Program-made: the position numbers and the translations under genes | DNA from: Tistlia sp040905785 | GTDB taxonomy: Bacteria > Pseudomonadota > Alphaproteobacteria > Kiloniellales > DSM-21159 | Direction of reading: 5' to 3' | DNA length: 64,000 nucleotides | Assembly (NCBI RefSeq): GCF_040905785.1 | Contig: NZ_JBBDQW010000089.1 | Location: forward strand, 1 to 64,000 | The notes under the pieces: generated by a model | Told to the model about the DNA's origin: nothing | The model's input: only the letters and a program-made list of their open reading frames with translations | The model's database searches: none | In this document: positions 49,338 to 59,568 of the stretch, in pieces | Layout of the letters: every line of letters starts with the position of its first letter | Numbering within the stretch: the stretch's first letter is position 1

Positions 49338-49819
49338 ACGATACCAGCGCAGCGCCCCCCGCCAAGCCCCTGAAGGAGCTCGGTGCCGCCGACATCCTCG
49401 GCGTCATGCGGATGATCCCGCACCGCTATCCCTTCCTGATGATCGACCGCGTCATCGAGATCGAGAACGACGTCCGCGCGGTCGGCATCAAGAACGTCTC
49501 GATCAACGAGCCGCACTTCCAGGGCCATTTTCCGCGCCAGCCGATCATGCCCGGCGTCCTGATCATCGAGGCGATGGCCCAGACCGCCGCGGTGCTCGTG
49601 GTCGAGACGCTCGAGGGAGCGGCGGCCGGAAAGCTGGTCTACTTCATGTCGATCGACGAGGCGCGCTTCCGCAAGCCGGTCTTTCCGGGCGACCAGATCC
49701 GCGTCGAGGTCTCGAAGGTGCGCAACCGCGGCCAGGTCTGGAAGTTCCGCGGCGAGGCCAAGGTCGGCGGCCGTCTGATGGCCGAGGCCGCCTTCACTGC
49801 GATGATCATGGACGACTGA
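49334..49819 (+). CDS. fabZ: 3-hydroxyacyl-ACP dehydratase FabZ
   Basis: Encodes 161 aa. It dehydrates 3-hydroxyacyl-ACP in fatty-acid elongation and competes with LpxA/LpxD for that substrate, explaining its place in the lpx operon. The hot-dog fold motifs are PHRYPFLMIDRV with the catalytic His and HFPRQPIMPGVLIIEAMAQ with the catalytic Glu. The ATG at 49334 overlaps the lpxD stop; an upstream in-frame GTG would lie inside lpxD. Confidence 0.96.
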   Translation: MNDTSAAPPAKPLKELGAADILGVMRMIPHRYPFLMIDRVIEIENDVRAVGIKNVSINEPHFQGHFPRQPIMPGVLIIEAMAQTAAVLVVETLEGAAAGKLVYFMSIDEARFRKPVFPGDQIRVEVSKVRNRGQVWKFRGEAKVGGRLMAEAAFTAMIMDD

Positions 49820-50622
49820 TGGCATCTGTCCACGCCACCGCGATCGTCGAGGCGGGGGCCAGGCTGGGGGAGGGGGTCGAGGTCGGCCCCTTCTGTCTGG
49901 TCGGGCCCGAGGTCGAGCTCGGCGACCGGGTCAAGCTGCACAGCCACGTCGTCGTCGCCGGACGCACCAGCATCGGCGCGGGCACGGCGATCTTCCCATT
50001 CGCCTCGCTCGGCCACGCGCCCCAGGACCTCAAATACGCCGGCGAGGCATCACGCCTCGAGATCGGCCGCGACAACGTCATCCGCGAGCAGGTGACGATG
50101 AACCCCGGCACCGCCGGCGGCGGCCTGCTGACCCGCGTGGGCGACGGTTGCCTGTTCATGGTCGGCGCCCACGTCGCCCACGACTGCCAGGTCGGCGACC
50201 GCGTGATCCTGGCGAACAACGCGACCCTGGCCGGCCACGTCCAGGTCGGCGAGCAGGCCATCGTCGGCGGCCTCTCGGCAGTCCACCAGTTCGTGCGCAT
50301 CGGCCGCCACGCTATGATCGGCGGCATGTCGGGCATCGAGCACGACGTCATTCCCTACGGCCTGGCGATGGGCGAGCGGGCTCGCCTGGGCGGCCTCAAC
50401 CTGGTCGGCCTGAAGCGGCGCGGCTACGAGCGCGGCCAGATCCAGGGCATGCTGGCCGCCTACCAGCGCCTGTTCGAGGGCGACGGCACCCTCGCCGAGC
50501 GGGCCGTCCAGGTCGCCGAGGAGTACGCCGGGCTCGACCCGGTGCGCGACATCGTCGCTTTCGTGCAGGCCGATTCATCGCGCGCGCTCTGCCAGCCGCG
50601 CCCCGCCCATGGCGGCCGCTGA
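49819..50622 (+). CDS. lpxA: UDP-N-acetylglucosamine O-acyltransferase
   Basis: Encodes 267 aa. It performs the first step of lipid A synthesis, acylating UDP-GlcNAc. The hexapeptide-repeat beta helix fills residues about 5-190; the catalytic His is in GAHVAHDCQVG, and the C-terminal helical domain follows. It overlaps fabZ by 1 nt and lpxI by 14 nt. Confidence 0.96.
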   Translation: MASVHATAIVEAGARLGEGVEVGPFCLVGPEVELGDRVKLHSHVVVAGRTSIGAGTAIFPFASLGHAPQDLKYAGEASRLEIGRDNVIREQVTMNPGTAGGGLLTRVGDGCLFMVGAHVAHDCQVGDRVILANNATLAGHVQVGEQAIVGGLSAVHQFVRIGRHAMIGGMSGIEHDVIPYGLAMGERARLGGLNLVGLKRRGYERGQIQGMLAAYQRLFEGDGTLAERAVQVAEEYAGLDPVRDIVAFVQADSSRALCQPRPAHGGR

Positions 50623-51472
50623 CGCCGCTCCGGCGCGCCCCGGGCTCGGCATCATCGCCGGGGCCGGACCGGTTCCCCGCCGGCTGATCCAGGCCTGCCG
50701 CGATGCCGGCCGCCCGCTCTGCGTGGTCGCCTTCGAGGGCCAGACCGATCCCGAGACCGTCGAGGACGTGCCCCACCTCTGGACCCGCCTCGGCGCGGCC
50801 GGCGAGATCCTCGACTTCCTGCGCGCCCAACAGGTCGGCGAGCTGGTCCTGGCCGGGCCGATCAAGCGGCCCAGCCTCTCGGAGGTGCGCCCCGACTGGC
50901 GCGCCGCCCGGTTCTTCGCGCGGATCGGCAAGCGCGCCTTCTCCGACGACGGGCTGCTCGGCTCGATCGTCCGCGCCCTGGAGGAGGAGGAGGGCTTTCG
51001 CGTGGTCGGCCTCGACCAGCTCCTGGGCGGCGGGCCGCTGCGGCCGGGTCCGCTCGGGCGCCACCGGCCCGACGCGCTCGCCCAGGCCGACATCCGCCGC
51101 GGCGTCGAGGTCGCGCGCGCCGTCGGCCGCCTCGACATCGGCCAGGCCGTCGTCGTGCAGCAGGGCACGGTGCTCGGCGTCGAGGCGATCGAGGGCACGG
51201 ACGCCCTGCTGGCGCGCTGCGCCGGGCTGGCGCTTTCCGGCCCCGGCGGTGTCCTGGTCAAGCTCAGCAAGCCGCAGCAGGAGCGCCGCGTCGACCTGCC
51301 GACGGTCGGGCGCGACACCGTTGCCGGCGCCGCTTCGGCCGGCCTGCGCGGCTTGGCCGTCGAGGCCCGCGGCACGCTGATCGTCGACCGCGCCGAGACC
51401 GTCGCCGCGGCCGACGCCGCGGGGCTGTTCCTGGTCGCGGTCGATTCCGGCGATCCGGACCCCGCCCCGTGA
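50609..51472 (+). CDS. lpxI: UDP-2,3-diacylglucosamine pyrophosphatase LpxI
   Basis: Encodes 287 aa of the LpxI (DUF1009) family, which hydrolyses UDP-2,3-diacylglucosamine to lipid X in alphaproteobacteria that lack LpxH. The N-terminal LGIIAGAGPVPRRLIQAC and the central VVQQGTVLGVEAIEGTDALL, plus LVKLSKPQQERRVDLPTVG, are the family's conserved blocks. It stands between lpxA and lpxB, the expected pathway position. Confidence 0.94.
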   Translation: MAAADAAPARPGLGIIAGAGPVPRRLIQACRDAGRPLCVVAFEGQTDPETVEDVPHLWTRLGAAGEILDFLRAQQVGELVLAGPIKRPSLSEVRPDWRAARFFARIGKRAFSDDGLLGSIVRALEEEEGFRVVGLDQLLGGGPLRPGPLGRHRPDALAQADIRRGVEVARAVGRLDIGQAVVVQQGTVLGVEAIEGTDALLARCAGLALSGPGGVLVKLSKPQQERRVDLPTVGRDTVAGAASAGLRGLAVEARGTLIVDRAETVAAADAAGLFLVAVDSGDPDPAP

Positions 51473-52668
51473 GCGGCGAGGGGACCGGCGCCGGGACAGG
51501 CCTGCGGCCGATCTTCCTGGTCGCCGGCGAGCCTTCGGGCGACCAGCTCGGCGGCCGCCTGATGGCGGCGATGCGGCGGCGCGCGGGCGGCGAGCTGCGG
51601 TTCCTGGGGGTCGGCGGCGAGCGCATGGCGGAGCAGGGACTGGACAGCCTGTTCCCGATGCGCGAGCTCTCGGTGATGGGCTTGACCGAGGTGCTGCCGC
51701 ATCTGGCCCGAATCCTCGCCCGCATGGCCGAGACCGAGGCGGCGGCGCGCGCTGCGCGCCCGGCGGTCTTCGTCTCGATCGACAGCCCGGGCTTCTCGCT
51801 GCGCCTCGCCCGGCGTCTGAAGGACAGCGGCATGCCGCTGGTCCACTACGCCGCCCCCTCGGTCTGGGCCTGGAAGCCCTGGCGGGCGCGCCGGATCGCC
51901 CGCTACCTCGACCACCTGCTCTGCCTGCTGCCCTTCGAGCCGCCCTACTTCGAGCGCCACGGCCTGCCGACCACCTTCGTCGGCCATCCAGCCATCGAGG
52001 CGCTCGCCGAGGCCGGCGGCGGGGCGGGAGCGGCCTTCCGGGAGCGCCACGGCCTACCGGGCGAGGCGCCGCTGCTCTGCGTGCTGCCGGGTAGCCGGAT
52101 GGGCGAGGTGCGCCGCCTGCTGCCGCTGTTCGGCGAGGCGCTGGGCCGGCTCCCGAAGGATCTCGAGGGCCTGCGGGTCGTCGTGCCGACCGTGCCCGGC
52201 GTCGCCGAGGCGGTGCGCGCCGGCACCGCGGCCTGGCCACTGCCGACCCTGGTCGTCGAGGGCGTGCGGGACAAGTACGGCGCCTTCGCCGCCGCGCGTG
52301 CGGCGCTGGCCGCCTCCGGCACCGTCGCCGTCGAGCTCGCGGTCGCCGGCGTGCCGACGGTGATCGGCTACCGGGTCGGCGAGCTCAGCGCCGCGATCGC
52401 CCGGCGCATGATCCGGGTGCGCTTCGTCTCCATTCCCAACCTGGTGCTCGACCGGGCGGTGATGCCGGAGTTCCTGCAGCAGGACTGCACGCCGGCGAAG
52501 CTGGCGGGGGCTTTGGGCCCGCTGCTCGCCGGCGGCCCCGAGCGCGAGGCGCAGCTCTCCGGCCTGCGCGAGGCGGTCGCTCTGCTCGGCGGCGCCGGCC
52601 CCGGCAGCCCGAGCGAGCAGGCCGCGGCCATTGTCCTGGCGCTCGCCGACCGCGCGCGGTCCTCGTGA
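51469..52668 (+). CDS. lpxB: Lipid-A-disaccharide synthase
   Basis: Encodes 399 aa of glycosyltransferase family 19. It condenses lipid X with UDP-diacylglucosamine. Family motifs: FLVAGEPSGDQLGGRLMAA at the start, PSVWAWKPWRARRIA, FVGHPAIEAL, LCVLPGSRMGEVRRLLP and the SGTVAVELAVAGVPTVIGYR loop. The GTG start overlaps the lpxI stop (GTGA). It converges on a cytochrome gene with 1 nt between stops. Confidence 0.95.
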   Translation: MSGEGTGAGTGLRPIFLVAGEPSGDQLGGRLMAAMRRRAGGELRFLGVGGERMAEQGLDSLFPMRELSVMGLTEVLPHLARILARMAETEAAARAARPAVFVSIDSPGFSLRLARRLKDSGMPLVHYAAPSVWAWKPWRARRIARYLDHLLCLLPFEPPYFERHGLPTTFVGHPAIEALAEAGGGAGAAFRERHGLPGEAPLLCVLPGSRMGEVRRLLPLFGEALGRLPKDLEGLRVVVPTVPGVAEAVRAGTAAWPLPTLVVEGVRDKYGAFAAARAALAASGTVAVELAVAGVPTVIGYRVGELSAAIARRMIRVRFVSIPNLVLDRAVMPEFLQQDCTPAKLAGALGPLLAGGPEREAQLSGLREAVALLGGAGPGSPSEQAAAIVLALADRARSS

Positions 52669-52669
52669 C

Positions 52670-53554
52670 CTACTCGTCCGGCAGGGGCGGCAGGGCGAGC
52701 AGGTAGGCGGCGATCGCCGCCCGGTCCTCGGCGGTCAGCCGGCTCGTCGAATCCTTGATGACCGGGGCCATGGCGCCGCCCGCGACGTCGCCGTCGGGCA
52801 GGAAGCCGGTTTCCAGGAAGAAGGTCATGTCGGTGGCGTCCCAGGCGCCGATGCCGTCCTCCTGGTGCGGCGTGATGTTCGGCACGCGCTTGCCCTCGGG
52901 GCCTTGGGGATTGCCCGCCAGCCGCCGAGCCTCCTCCGTCGCGCCGGCGAAGTTGCGCGGCGTGTGGCATTCGCCGCAGTGGCCGAGGTGCTCGACCAGG
53001 TAGGCGCCGCGGTTCCAGGCCTCGCCCTGCTCCGGATCCGGCGCGAAGGGCGCCGCGTCGAAATGGAGCCAGCGCCACGCCCAGAGGCCCGGGCGCAGGC
53101 TGAAGGGGAAGTCCAGGTCGTGGTCCGGCACGGCATTGCGGACCGGGGTCAGGCTCTGCAGGTAGGCGAAGAGGTCGTCGGCGTCTGCCTCGGTCATGCC
53201 GGCGTAGGAGGGGTAGGGGAAGGCGGGATAGTAGGGGCTGCCGTCGGGCGCCAGCCCCTCGCGCAGGGCGGCGCGGAACTGGGCGGCGCTCCAGCCGCCC
53301 AGGCCGGTCTCGGGATCGGGCGTCAGGTTCGGCGTGCGGAAGGTGCCGAAGGGCGTCTGCAGCGCCCGCCCCCCGGCCAGCGGCACGGCATCCTCGGCCT
53401 CGGCGGTGTGGCAGGTCACGCAGCCGGCGGCGTGCAGCAGGTAGCGGCCGCGCGCAACGGCCTCCTCCTCCGCGGGCGGCTCCTGGGCCGCGACGTCGGT
53501 GGCAAGCGGCCACAGCAGGAGGAGAATGGGCAGGAGGCGTGCTGGCAGCCCCAT
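52670..53554 (-). CDS. Periplasmic diheme c-type cytochrome
   Basis: Encodes 294 aa. A signal peptide (about residues 1-24) leads to two class I cytochrome c domains with CVTCH at 45-49 and CGECH at 193-197; each would bind one covalent haem. Met ligands are plausible in the YAGMTEADADDL and GGAMAPVIKDS segments. It resembles cytochrome subunits of periplasmic dehydrogenases, but no dehydrogenase gene is adjacent. It is preceded by a cytochrome c' gene, 5 nt away, and probably shares its transcript. Confidence 0.88.
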   Translation of the reverse strand: MGLPARLLPILLLLWPLATDVAAQEPPAEEEAVARGRYLLHAAGCVTCHTAEAEDAVPLAGGRALQTPFGTFRTPNLTPDPETGLGGWSAAQFRAALREGLAPDGSPYYPAFPYPSYAGMTEADADDLFAYLQSLTPVRNAVPDHDLDFPFSLRPGLWAWRWLHFDAAPFAPDPEQGEAWNRGAYLVEHLGHCGECHTPRNFAGATEEARRLAGNPQGPEGKRVPNITPHQEDGIGAWDATDMTFFLETGFLPDGDVAGGAMAPVIKDSTSRLTAEDRAAIAAYLLALPPLPDE

Positions 53555-53559
53555 GGGCA

Positions 53560-54015
53560 CTAGTCTTCGGCCCGGAAGTCCTCGTGGCAGGCGCCGCAGC
53601 TGCCCCCCAGCTTCTGGAAGGCCTCGAGGATCTGCGCCCGGTCGCCGCTCTGGGCGGCGGCGGGGAAGGCCGCGGCGGCCGTCTCGAAGGCCTCCAGCGC
53701 CTCGGCGAAGTCCTCGGGGTTCTCCCAGATCGCCGGCAGCGCGTCGGTCTCCGCGTAGTCGTCGGGGCCGGAGTTTTCCGGGAAGACATCCCGCACCGCC
53801 GGCGCGGTCGCGGCGATCGCCTCGGCGTGCGCGGCGACGTGGTCGTAGGAGACCTGCTGCTTGACGATGGCGGCGATCGCGCCGGCATGGCCGCCCAGCG
53901 AGCGCATCACCGCGCTGCGGTAGTCGACGAGATTCTTCGGCTCGTCCGCCGCCAGCGCGGCGCCGGACAGGGCGACCAGGGTCGCGGTCAGGACGGCAAG
54001 GGGCACGGAACGCAT
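53560..54015 (-). CDS. Cytochrome c' (class II cytochrome c)
   Basis: Encodes 151 aa with a signal peptide (about residues 1-22, ending ALAAD). It is a four-helix-bundle cytochrome with a single C-terminal haem site C140-G-A-C-H144, the mark of cytochrome c'. Such proteins bind NO or pass electrons in the periplasm. GGGGAGG precedes the ATG. A palindromic sequence upstream (54032-54058) may be an operator. The two cytochrome genes form a small operon. Confidence 0.9.
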   Translation of the reverse strand: MRSVPLAVLTATLVALSGAALAADEPKNLVDYRSAVMRSLGGHAGAIAAIVKQQVSYDHVAAHAEAIAATAPAVRDVFPENSGPDDYAETDALPAIWENPEDFAEALEAFETAAAAFPAAAQSGDRAQILEAFQKLGGSCGACHEDFRAED

Positions 54016-54031
54016 CGTCGGAGCCTCCCCT

Positions 54032-54058
54032 GTGATTGTCGGTACATGACAGTATCAC
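54032..54058 (-). promoter_or_regulatory. Dyad symmetry upstream of cytochrome c'
   Basis: GTGATTGTC (54032-54040) faces GACAGTATCAC (54048-54058) across 7 nt. The inner TGTC/GACA and outer GTGAT/ATCAC arms are symmetric apart from a 2-nt offset. It lies 17-43 nt before the start codon, a position suited to a repressor or activator site. The binding protein is unknown. Confidence 0.35.
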
Positions 54059-54125
54059 GGGGCTCGGGGCGTGCCGTTTTGACGATTCCGTGAGCCGCCG
54101 GAAACGGGCGTCCGGGCCGCGAGGC

Positions 54126-55448
<1,323 letters not shown>

Positions 55449-55592
55449 GTGCCTAAAGGTGGGGGCCTGCCTGCTCGGGGCGCCCTTGGTTGCGGCGCAG
55501 CATACTGGGCGGGCCGCCGTCGATCAATTCCATCCGCGCCGCCCGCGGGCCACGGCTCCCGTGCTCGCCCGACGGCAACGATGGCGGGGAAC

Positions 55593-56999
55593 CTAGCGTT
55601 CCGCGAGCCGGTCGTCGAGCCGGCCCAGGCTCTCCTCGCGCCCCAGGATCGCCGCGCACTCGAAGATCGGCGGCGAGACGTTGGAGCCGGTCAGGGCCGC
55701 GCGCAGCGGCTGCGCGACGGCGCCCAGCTTGACCGCCTCGGCCTCGGCGAAGGCGCGAACCTCGGCCTCGATCGCCTCGGCGCTCCAGTCGCCGAGCGCG
55801 GCCAGGCGCGGCCGCAGCCGGCCGAGCAGGGCGCGGGCGTCGGCGTCGAGCAGCTTTCCGGCCTTGTCGTTGAGCGCCAGCGGCCGCTCGGCGGCATAGA
55901 AGGCGCCGAGCTCTGCCAGCTCCTTGAGGGTCTTGGCCCGCGCCTTCATGCCGGCCATGCCGGCGGCCAGGCGCTCGCGGGCGAGCGGCGAGGGCGGAGC
56001 CTGGAGGAAGCCGGCGACCAGCTCGGCCAGGCGCGCGTCCTCGGCCTCGCGGATGTAGTGGCCGTTCAGGTGGTTGAGCTTGTCGAAGTCGAAGCGCGCC
56101 GGGGAGCGGCCGACGCCCTCGAGGTCGAACCACTCGATCGCCTGGTCGGTCGGGATGATCTCCTCGTCGCCGTGCCCCCAGCCGAGCCGCAGCAGGTAGT
56201 TGCGCAGGGCCTCCGGCAGGTAGCCCATCTCGCGGTAGGCCTCGACGCCGAGCGCGCCGTGGCGCTTCGACAGCTTGGCGCCGTCGGGGCCGTGGATCAG
56301 CGGGATGTGGGCGAAGGCCGGCGGCTCCCAGCCGGCGAGGCGGTAGAGCTGGGTCTGGCGGAAGGCGTTGGTCAGGTGGTCGTCGCCGCGGATCACGGTG
56401 GTCACGTCCATGTCGTGGTCGTCGACCACGACCGAGAGCATGTAGGTCGGCGTGCCGTCGGCGCGCAGCAGCACCATATCGTCGAGCTGGGCGTTGGCGA
56501 CCGTGACCTCGCCCTGGACCAGGTCGGCGATCCGGGTCTCGCCCTCCTGCGGCGCCCGCAGCCGCACCACCGGGGGCACGCCGGCCGGCGCCTCGGCGGG
56601 ATCGCGGTCGCGCCAGCGGCCGTCGTAGCGCAGCGGCCGGCCCTCGGCGCGCGCCGTCGCGCGCATCTCCTCCAGCTCGGCCTGGCTCGCGTAGCAGTGG
56701 TAGGCCTTGCCCTCGGCCAGCAGCTGCCGCGCGACCTCGGCGTGGCGCTCGGCGCGCGCGGACTGATAGACGACCTCGCCGTCCCACGCCAAGCCGAGCC
56801 AGGACAGGCCGTCGAGGATCGCCTCGATCGCCGGCTCGGTCGAGCGCGCCCGGTCGGTGTCCTCGATGCGCAGCAGGAAGCGCCCGCCGTGGTGCCTGGC
56901 GTAGAGCCAGTTGAACAGGGCCGTGCGGGCGCCGCCGATATGCAGGAAGCCGGTCGGCGAGGGAGCGAAACGGGTCACGGGGCGGGTCACGGGAGGCAT
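55593..56999 (-). CDS. gltX: Glutamyl-tRNA synthetase
   Basis: Encodes 468 aa of class I synthetases. It charges tRNA-Glu and, in many alphaproteobacteria, tRNA-Gln for later amidation. The HIGH-like motif is in FAPSPTGFLHIGGARTALFN and the KMSKS-like motif is GAKLSKRHGA. The ATG at 56999 gives the normal length; a GTG at 57059 would add 20 residues but has no ribosome site. It is divergent from comEC. Confidence 0.95.
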   Translation of the reverse strand: MPPVTRPVTRFAPSPTGFLHIGGARTALFNWLYARHHGGRFLLRIEDTDRARSTEPAIEAILDGLSWLGLAWDGEVVYQSARAERHAEVARQLLAEGKAYHCYASQAELEEMRATARAEGRPLRYDGRWRDRDPAEAPAGVPPVVRLRAPQEGETRIADLVQGEVTVANAQLDDMVLLRADGTPTYMLSVVVDDHDMDVTTVIRGDDHLTNAFRQTQLYRLAGWEPPAFAHIPLIHGPDGAKLSKRHGALGVEAYREMGYLPEALRNYLLRLGWGHGDEEIIPTDQAIEWFDLEGVGRSPARFDFDKLNHLNGHYIREAEDARLAELVAGFLQAPPSPLARERLAAGMAGMKARAKTLKELAELGAFYAAERPLALNDKAGKLLDADARALLGRLRPRLAALGDWSAEAIEAEVRAFAEAEAVKLGAVAQPLRAALTGSNVSPPIFECAAILGREESLGRLDDRLAER

Positions 57000-57164
57000 G
57001 GCCGGCGGGATGATCCTGATGGTGGCGGGCTCGGGCGGGTAGGCGGGGCTGTCTAGCACGGCCCGCGCGGGATCGCATCCCCGGCGGGTTCAGTTTGCAG
57101 TAGCGCAGGCGGCGGTCTTCTCCGATCCTTGCGGGCATCGACGGCTCGGCGGGGGGACGGGCGC

Positions 57165-59339
57165 GTGGTCGCAGGCTTCGCTCGACTGGTCCAGGCGGCC
57201 CGGCCGCAGGCGGCGCTCTGGCTGCCGGTGCTGCTCGGCGCCGGCATCGCGCTCTACTTCCTGCTCCCGGTCGAGCCGCCGCTGTGGCCGGCGCCGGCGT
57301 CGCTGGCGGTTCTCGCGCTGGCGATCCTCGCCGCGCGCCGGACGCCGCGCGCACCGGGCTGGCTTGGGCCGCTGCTGCTCGCGGCCTTCGCCCTGGCCCT
57401 GGGCTTCCAGCTCGCCCAGGCGCGCAGCCTCCGGGTCGCGGCGCCGGTGCTCGAGCGCGAGCTCGGCCCGCTGCGCCTGGAAGCCACGGTCGAGCGGGTC
57501 GAGCGGCGCGACGCCGGGCGGCGCCTGTGGCTCGCCGACGCGACGGTCGGGCGCCTGCCGGCGGCGGCGACGCCGGCGCGGCTGCGCGTCACCCTGCGCG
57601 GGCTGGAGCCGGCGGTCCGGCCTGGCGACCGGGTCGCGCTGCTGGCGATTCTGCGGCCGCCGCCCGGCCCGGCGACGCCCGGCGCCTACGATTTCGCCCG
57701 CCAGGCCTGGTTCCTGCGGCTCGGCGCCGTCGGCTTCGCGCTCGGCGAGCTCGAGCTGCTGGCGAGGCCGCCCGCCGCGGGCCCGCTCGAGCGCATGGTG
57801 CGCTGGCGCGAGCGGCTGCGCCAGGCGATCGCCGAGCGGGTTCTGACGGTGCTGCCCGACCGCCGCGGCGCGGTCGCCGCGGCGCTGATGGTCGGCGAGC
57901 GCGGCGCGATCCCCGAGGACACCCTGGCGGCGCTGCGCGACAGCGGCCTGGCGCACCTGCTGGCGATCTCCGGCCTGCATCTCGGCCTTGCGGCAGGCAC
58001 CGTCTTCTTCGCCCTGCGCGCGCTGCTGGCCGCCAATCCGGCGCTCGCCCTGACCCGGCCGATCAAGAAGTGGGCGGCGCTGGCCGCCCTGGCGGCCGCC
58101 TTCGCCTACCTGCAGCTGGCCGGCGCCAGCGTGACCGCCCAGCGCGCCTTCGTGATGGTCGGGCTGGTGATGCTCGCGGTGCTGCTCGACCGCAGCGCCC
58201 TGACCCTGCGGCTGGTCGCCTGGGCCGCCTTGGGGGTGCTGTTGCTGGCGCCAGAAAGCCTGGTCGGCGCCTCCTTCCAGATGTCCTTCGCGGCGGTCGT
58301 GGCCCTGGTCTCGGCCTGGGAGCTCTGGCGCCTGCGCCGCGAGCGCGGCGGCCGGGGCGGCGCTCCGCGGGGCGAGAGCCTGTGGCGCCGGCCGCTCGGT
58401 TACGTCGCGGCGCTCGCCTTCACCTCGCTGGTCGCCGGTCTCGCGACCGCGCCCTTCGCCGCCTACCACTTCAACCGGCTGGCGCTCTACGGCCTGGTCG
58501 CCAACCTGCTTGCGGTGCCGCTCGCCGCCTTCCTGGTCATGCCGGCGGCCCTGCTGGCGCTGCTCGCCATGCCGTTCGGCCTCGACGCGCCCTTCCTGTG
58601 GCTGCTCGGCGCCGGGGTCGGCGGGATCCTGTGGGCCGGGGAGTGGGTCGCCGGCTGGCCCGGCGCCGTGGCCCTGGTCCCGGCCATGCCGGGCTGGGGC
58701 CTCGCCGCCGTCGCGCTCGGCGGGCTGTGGCTCTGCCTGTGGCGGCCGCCGGCGCTGCGCCTCGCGGGGATGCCGCTGCTGCTGCTCGGCCTGCTCTCGC
58801 CCTGGAGCGTCGCGCCGCCGGACCTGCTGGTCGCCGAGGACGGGCGGCTCGTGGCGGTGCGCGGGCCGGACGGCGAGCTCGCGCTCTCGAGCAATCGCCG
58901 CGCGCGCTTCGTCGCCGAGCAGTGGCTGCGCCAAAGCGCAAGCAGCGCGCCGCTCGCCTGGCCGGCGCCCGGCGAGGCCGGCGGGGACTGGCTGCGCTGC
59001 GACGGCGACGGCTGCCTGGTCGGGACCGCCTGGGGCCGGATCGCGCTGCCCGAGCGGCCGCTGGCGCTGGAGGAGGACTGCCGCGCCGCCCGGATCCTGG
59101 TCACGACGCTGTCGGTGCCGCGCGCCTGCGGCCAGGGCCCGCCGGCTCCGGAGCTGATCGTCGACCGCTGGCGGCTCTACCGCGAGGGCGGCCACGCGAT
59201 CCGGCTGTCCGCCGCCGGCCTCGCCGTCGAGACGACCCGCGCGCGGCGCGGCAAGCGCCCCTGGGTCCGCCGCGCCGGCCGCCCGCGGCTGCCGCCCTGG
59301 GAGCGGGAGGCGGCGGCGGAGGCGGCTGGCGAGGAGTGA
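57165..59339 (+). CDS. comEC: ComEC/Rec2-family membrane protein
   Basis: Encodes about 724 aa. ComEC forms the inner-membrane channel for single-stranded DNA in natural transformation. An N-terminal DUF4131 region (about 1-200) is followed by the competence domain with many membrane helices (about 215-500), marked by HLLAISGLHLGLAAG. The C-terminal part has no HxHxDH metallo-beta-lactamase motif, so the nuclease-like domain of Bacillus ComEC is missing, as in many alphaproteobacterial forms. The GTG at 57165 follows GGGGGGA; an in-frame TTG at 57129 is the alternative. No other competence genes are in view. Confidence 0.88.
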   Translation: MVAGFARLVQAARPQAALWLPVLLGAGIALYFLLPVEPPLWPAPASLAVLALAILAARRTPRAPGWLGPLLLAAFALALGFQLAQARSLRVAAPVLERELGPLRLEATVERVERRDAGRRLWLADATVGRLPAAATPARLRVTLRGLEPAVRPGDRVALLAILRPPPGPATPGAYDFARQAWFLRLGAVGFALGELELLARPPAAGPLERMVRWRERLRQAIAERVLTVLPDRRGAVAAALMVGERGAIPEDTLAALRDSGLAHLLAISGLHLGLAAGTVFFALRALLAANPALALTRPIKKWAALAALAAAFAYLQLAGASVTAQRAFVMVGLVMLAVLLDRSALTLRLVAWAALGVLLLAPESLVGASFQMSFAAVVALVSAWELWRLRRERGGRGGAPRGESLWRRPLGYVAALAFTSLVAGLATAPFAAYHFNRLALYGLVANLLAVPLAAFLVMPAALLALLAMPFGLDAPFLWLLGAGVGGILWAGEWVAGWPGAVALVPAMPGWGLAAVALGGLWLCLWRPPALRLAGMPLLLLGLLSPWSVAPPDLLVAEDGRLVAVRGPDGELALSSNRRARFVAEQWLRQSASSAPLAWPAPGEAGGDWLRCDGDGCLVGTAWGRIALPERPLALEEDCRAARILVTTLSVPRACGQGPPAPELIVDRWRLYREGGHAIRLSAAGLAVETTRARRGKRPWVRRAGRPRLPPWEREAAAEAAGEE

Positions 59340-59359
59340 GGCGGCCTGGCCGGTGGCGG

Positions 59360-59517
59360 CACACCCCTCGACGGGCTCGGGGTGAAGCGAATGCAGGGGC
59401 GGGGGTCTTGCGGTGGCGCCGTCCGCGACGTCGCCGTGGCCAACCGCCTCGTCAGGCGGCGCCGTCCGGGACGTCGCCCCTGCCGGCCGCTTCGCCCCGA
59501 GCGGGTCGAGGGGCGTG
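59360..59517. repeat. 30-bp inverted repeat flanking a direct duplication, between comEC and lexA
   Basis: The left arm (59360-59389, CACACCCCTCGACGGGCTCGG...) and right arm (59488-59517) are reverse complements at about 26 of 30 positions. Between them GGCGCCGTCCGCGACGTCGCC and GGCGCCGTCCGGGACGTCGCC are near-identical direct copies. The stretch 59340-59568 contains no gene. The arms match the CCTCGACGGGCTCGGGG type of mobile palindromic repeat common in alphaproteobacteria. It could also act as a bidirectional terminator between the two convergent genes. Confidence 0.75.
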
Positions 59518-59568
59518 GGAGCGGCGGCCGGGCGGCCGATCGGTAGCGGCGGGTCAGTAGCGGCGCGG

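Noticed and set aside
57129..57164. TTG start for comEC at 57129
   Set aside because: No ribosome site precedes it, while the GTG at 57165 follows GGGGGGA at a good distance; kept only as an alternative.
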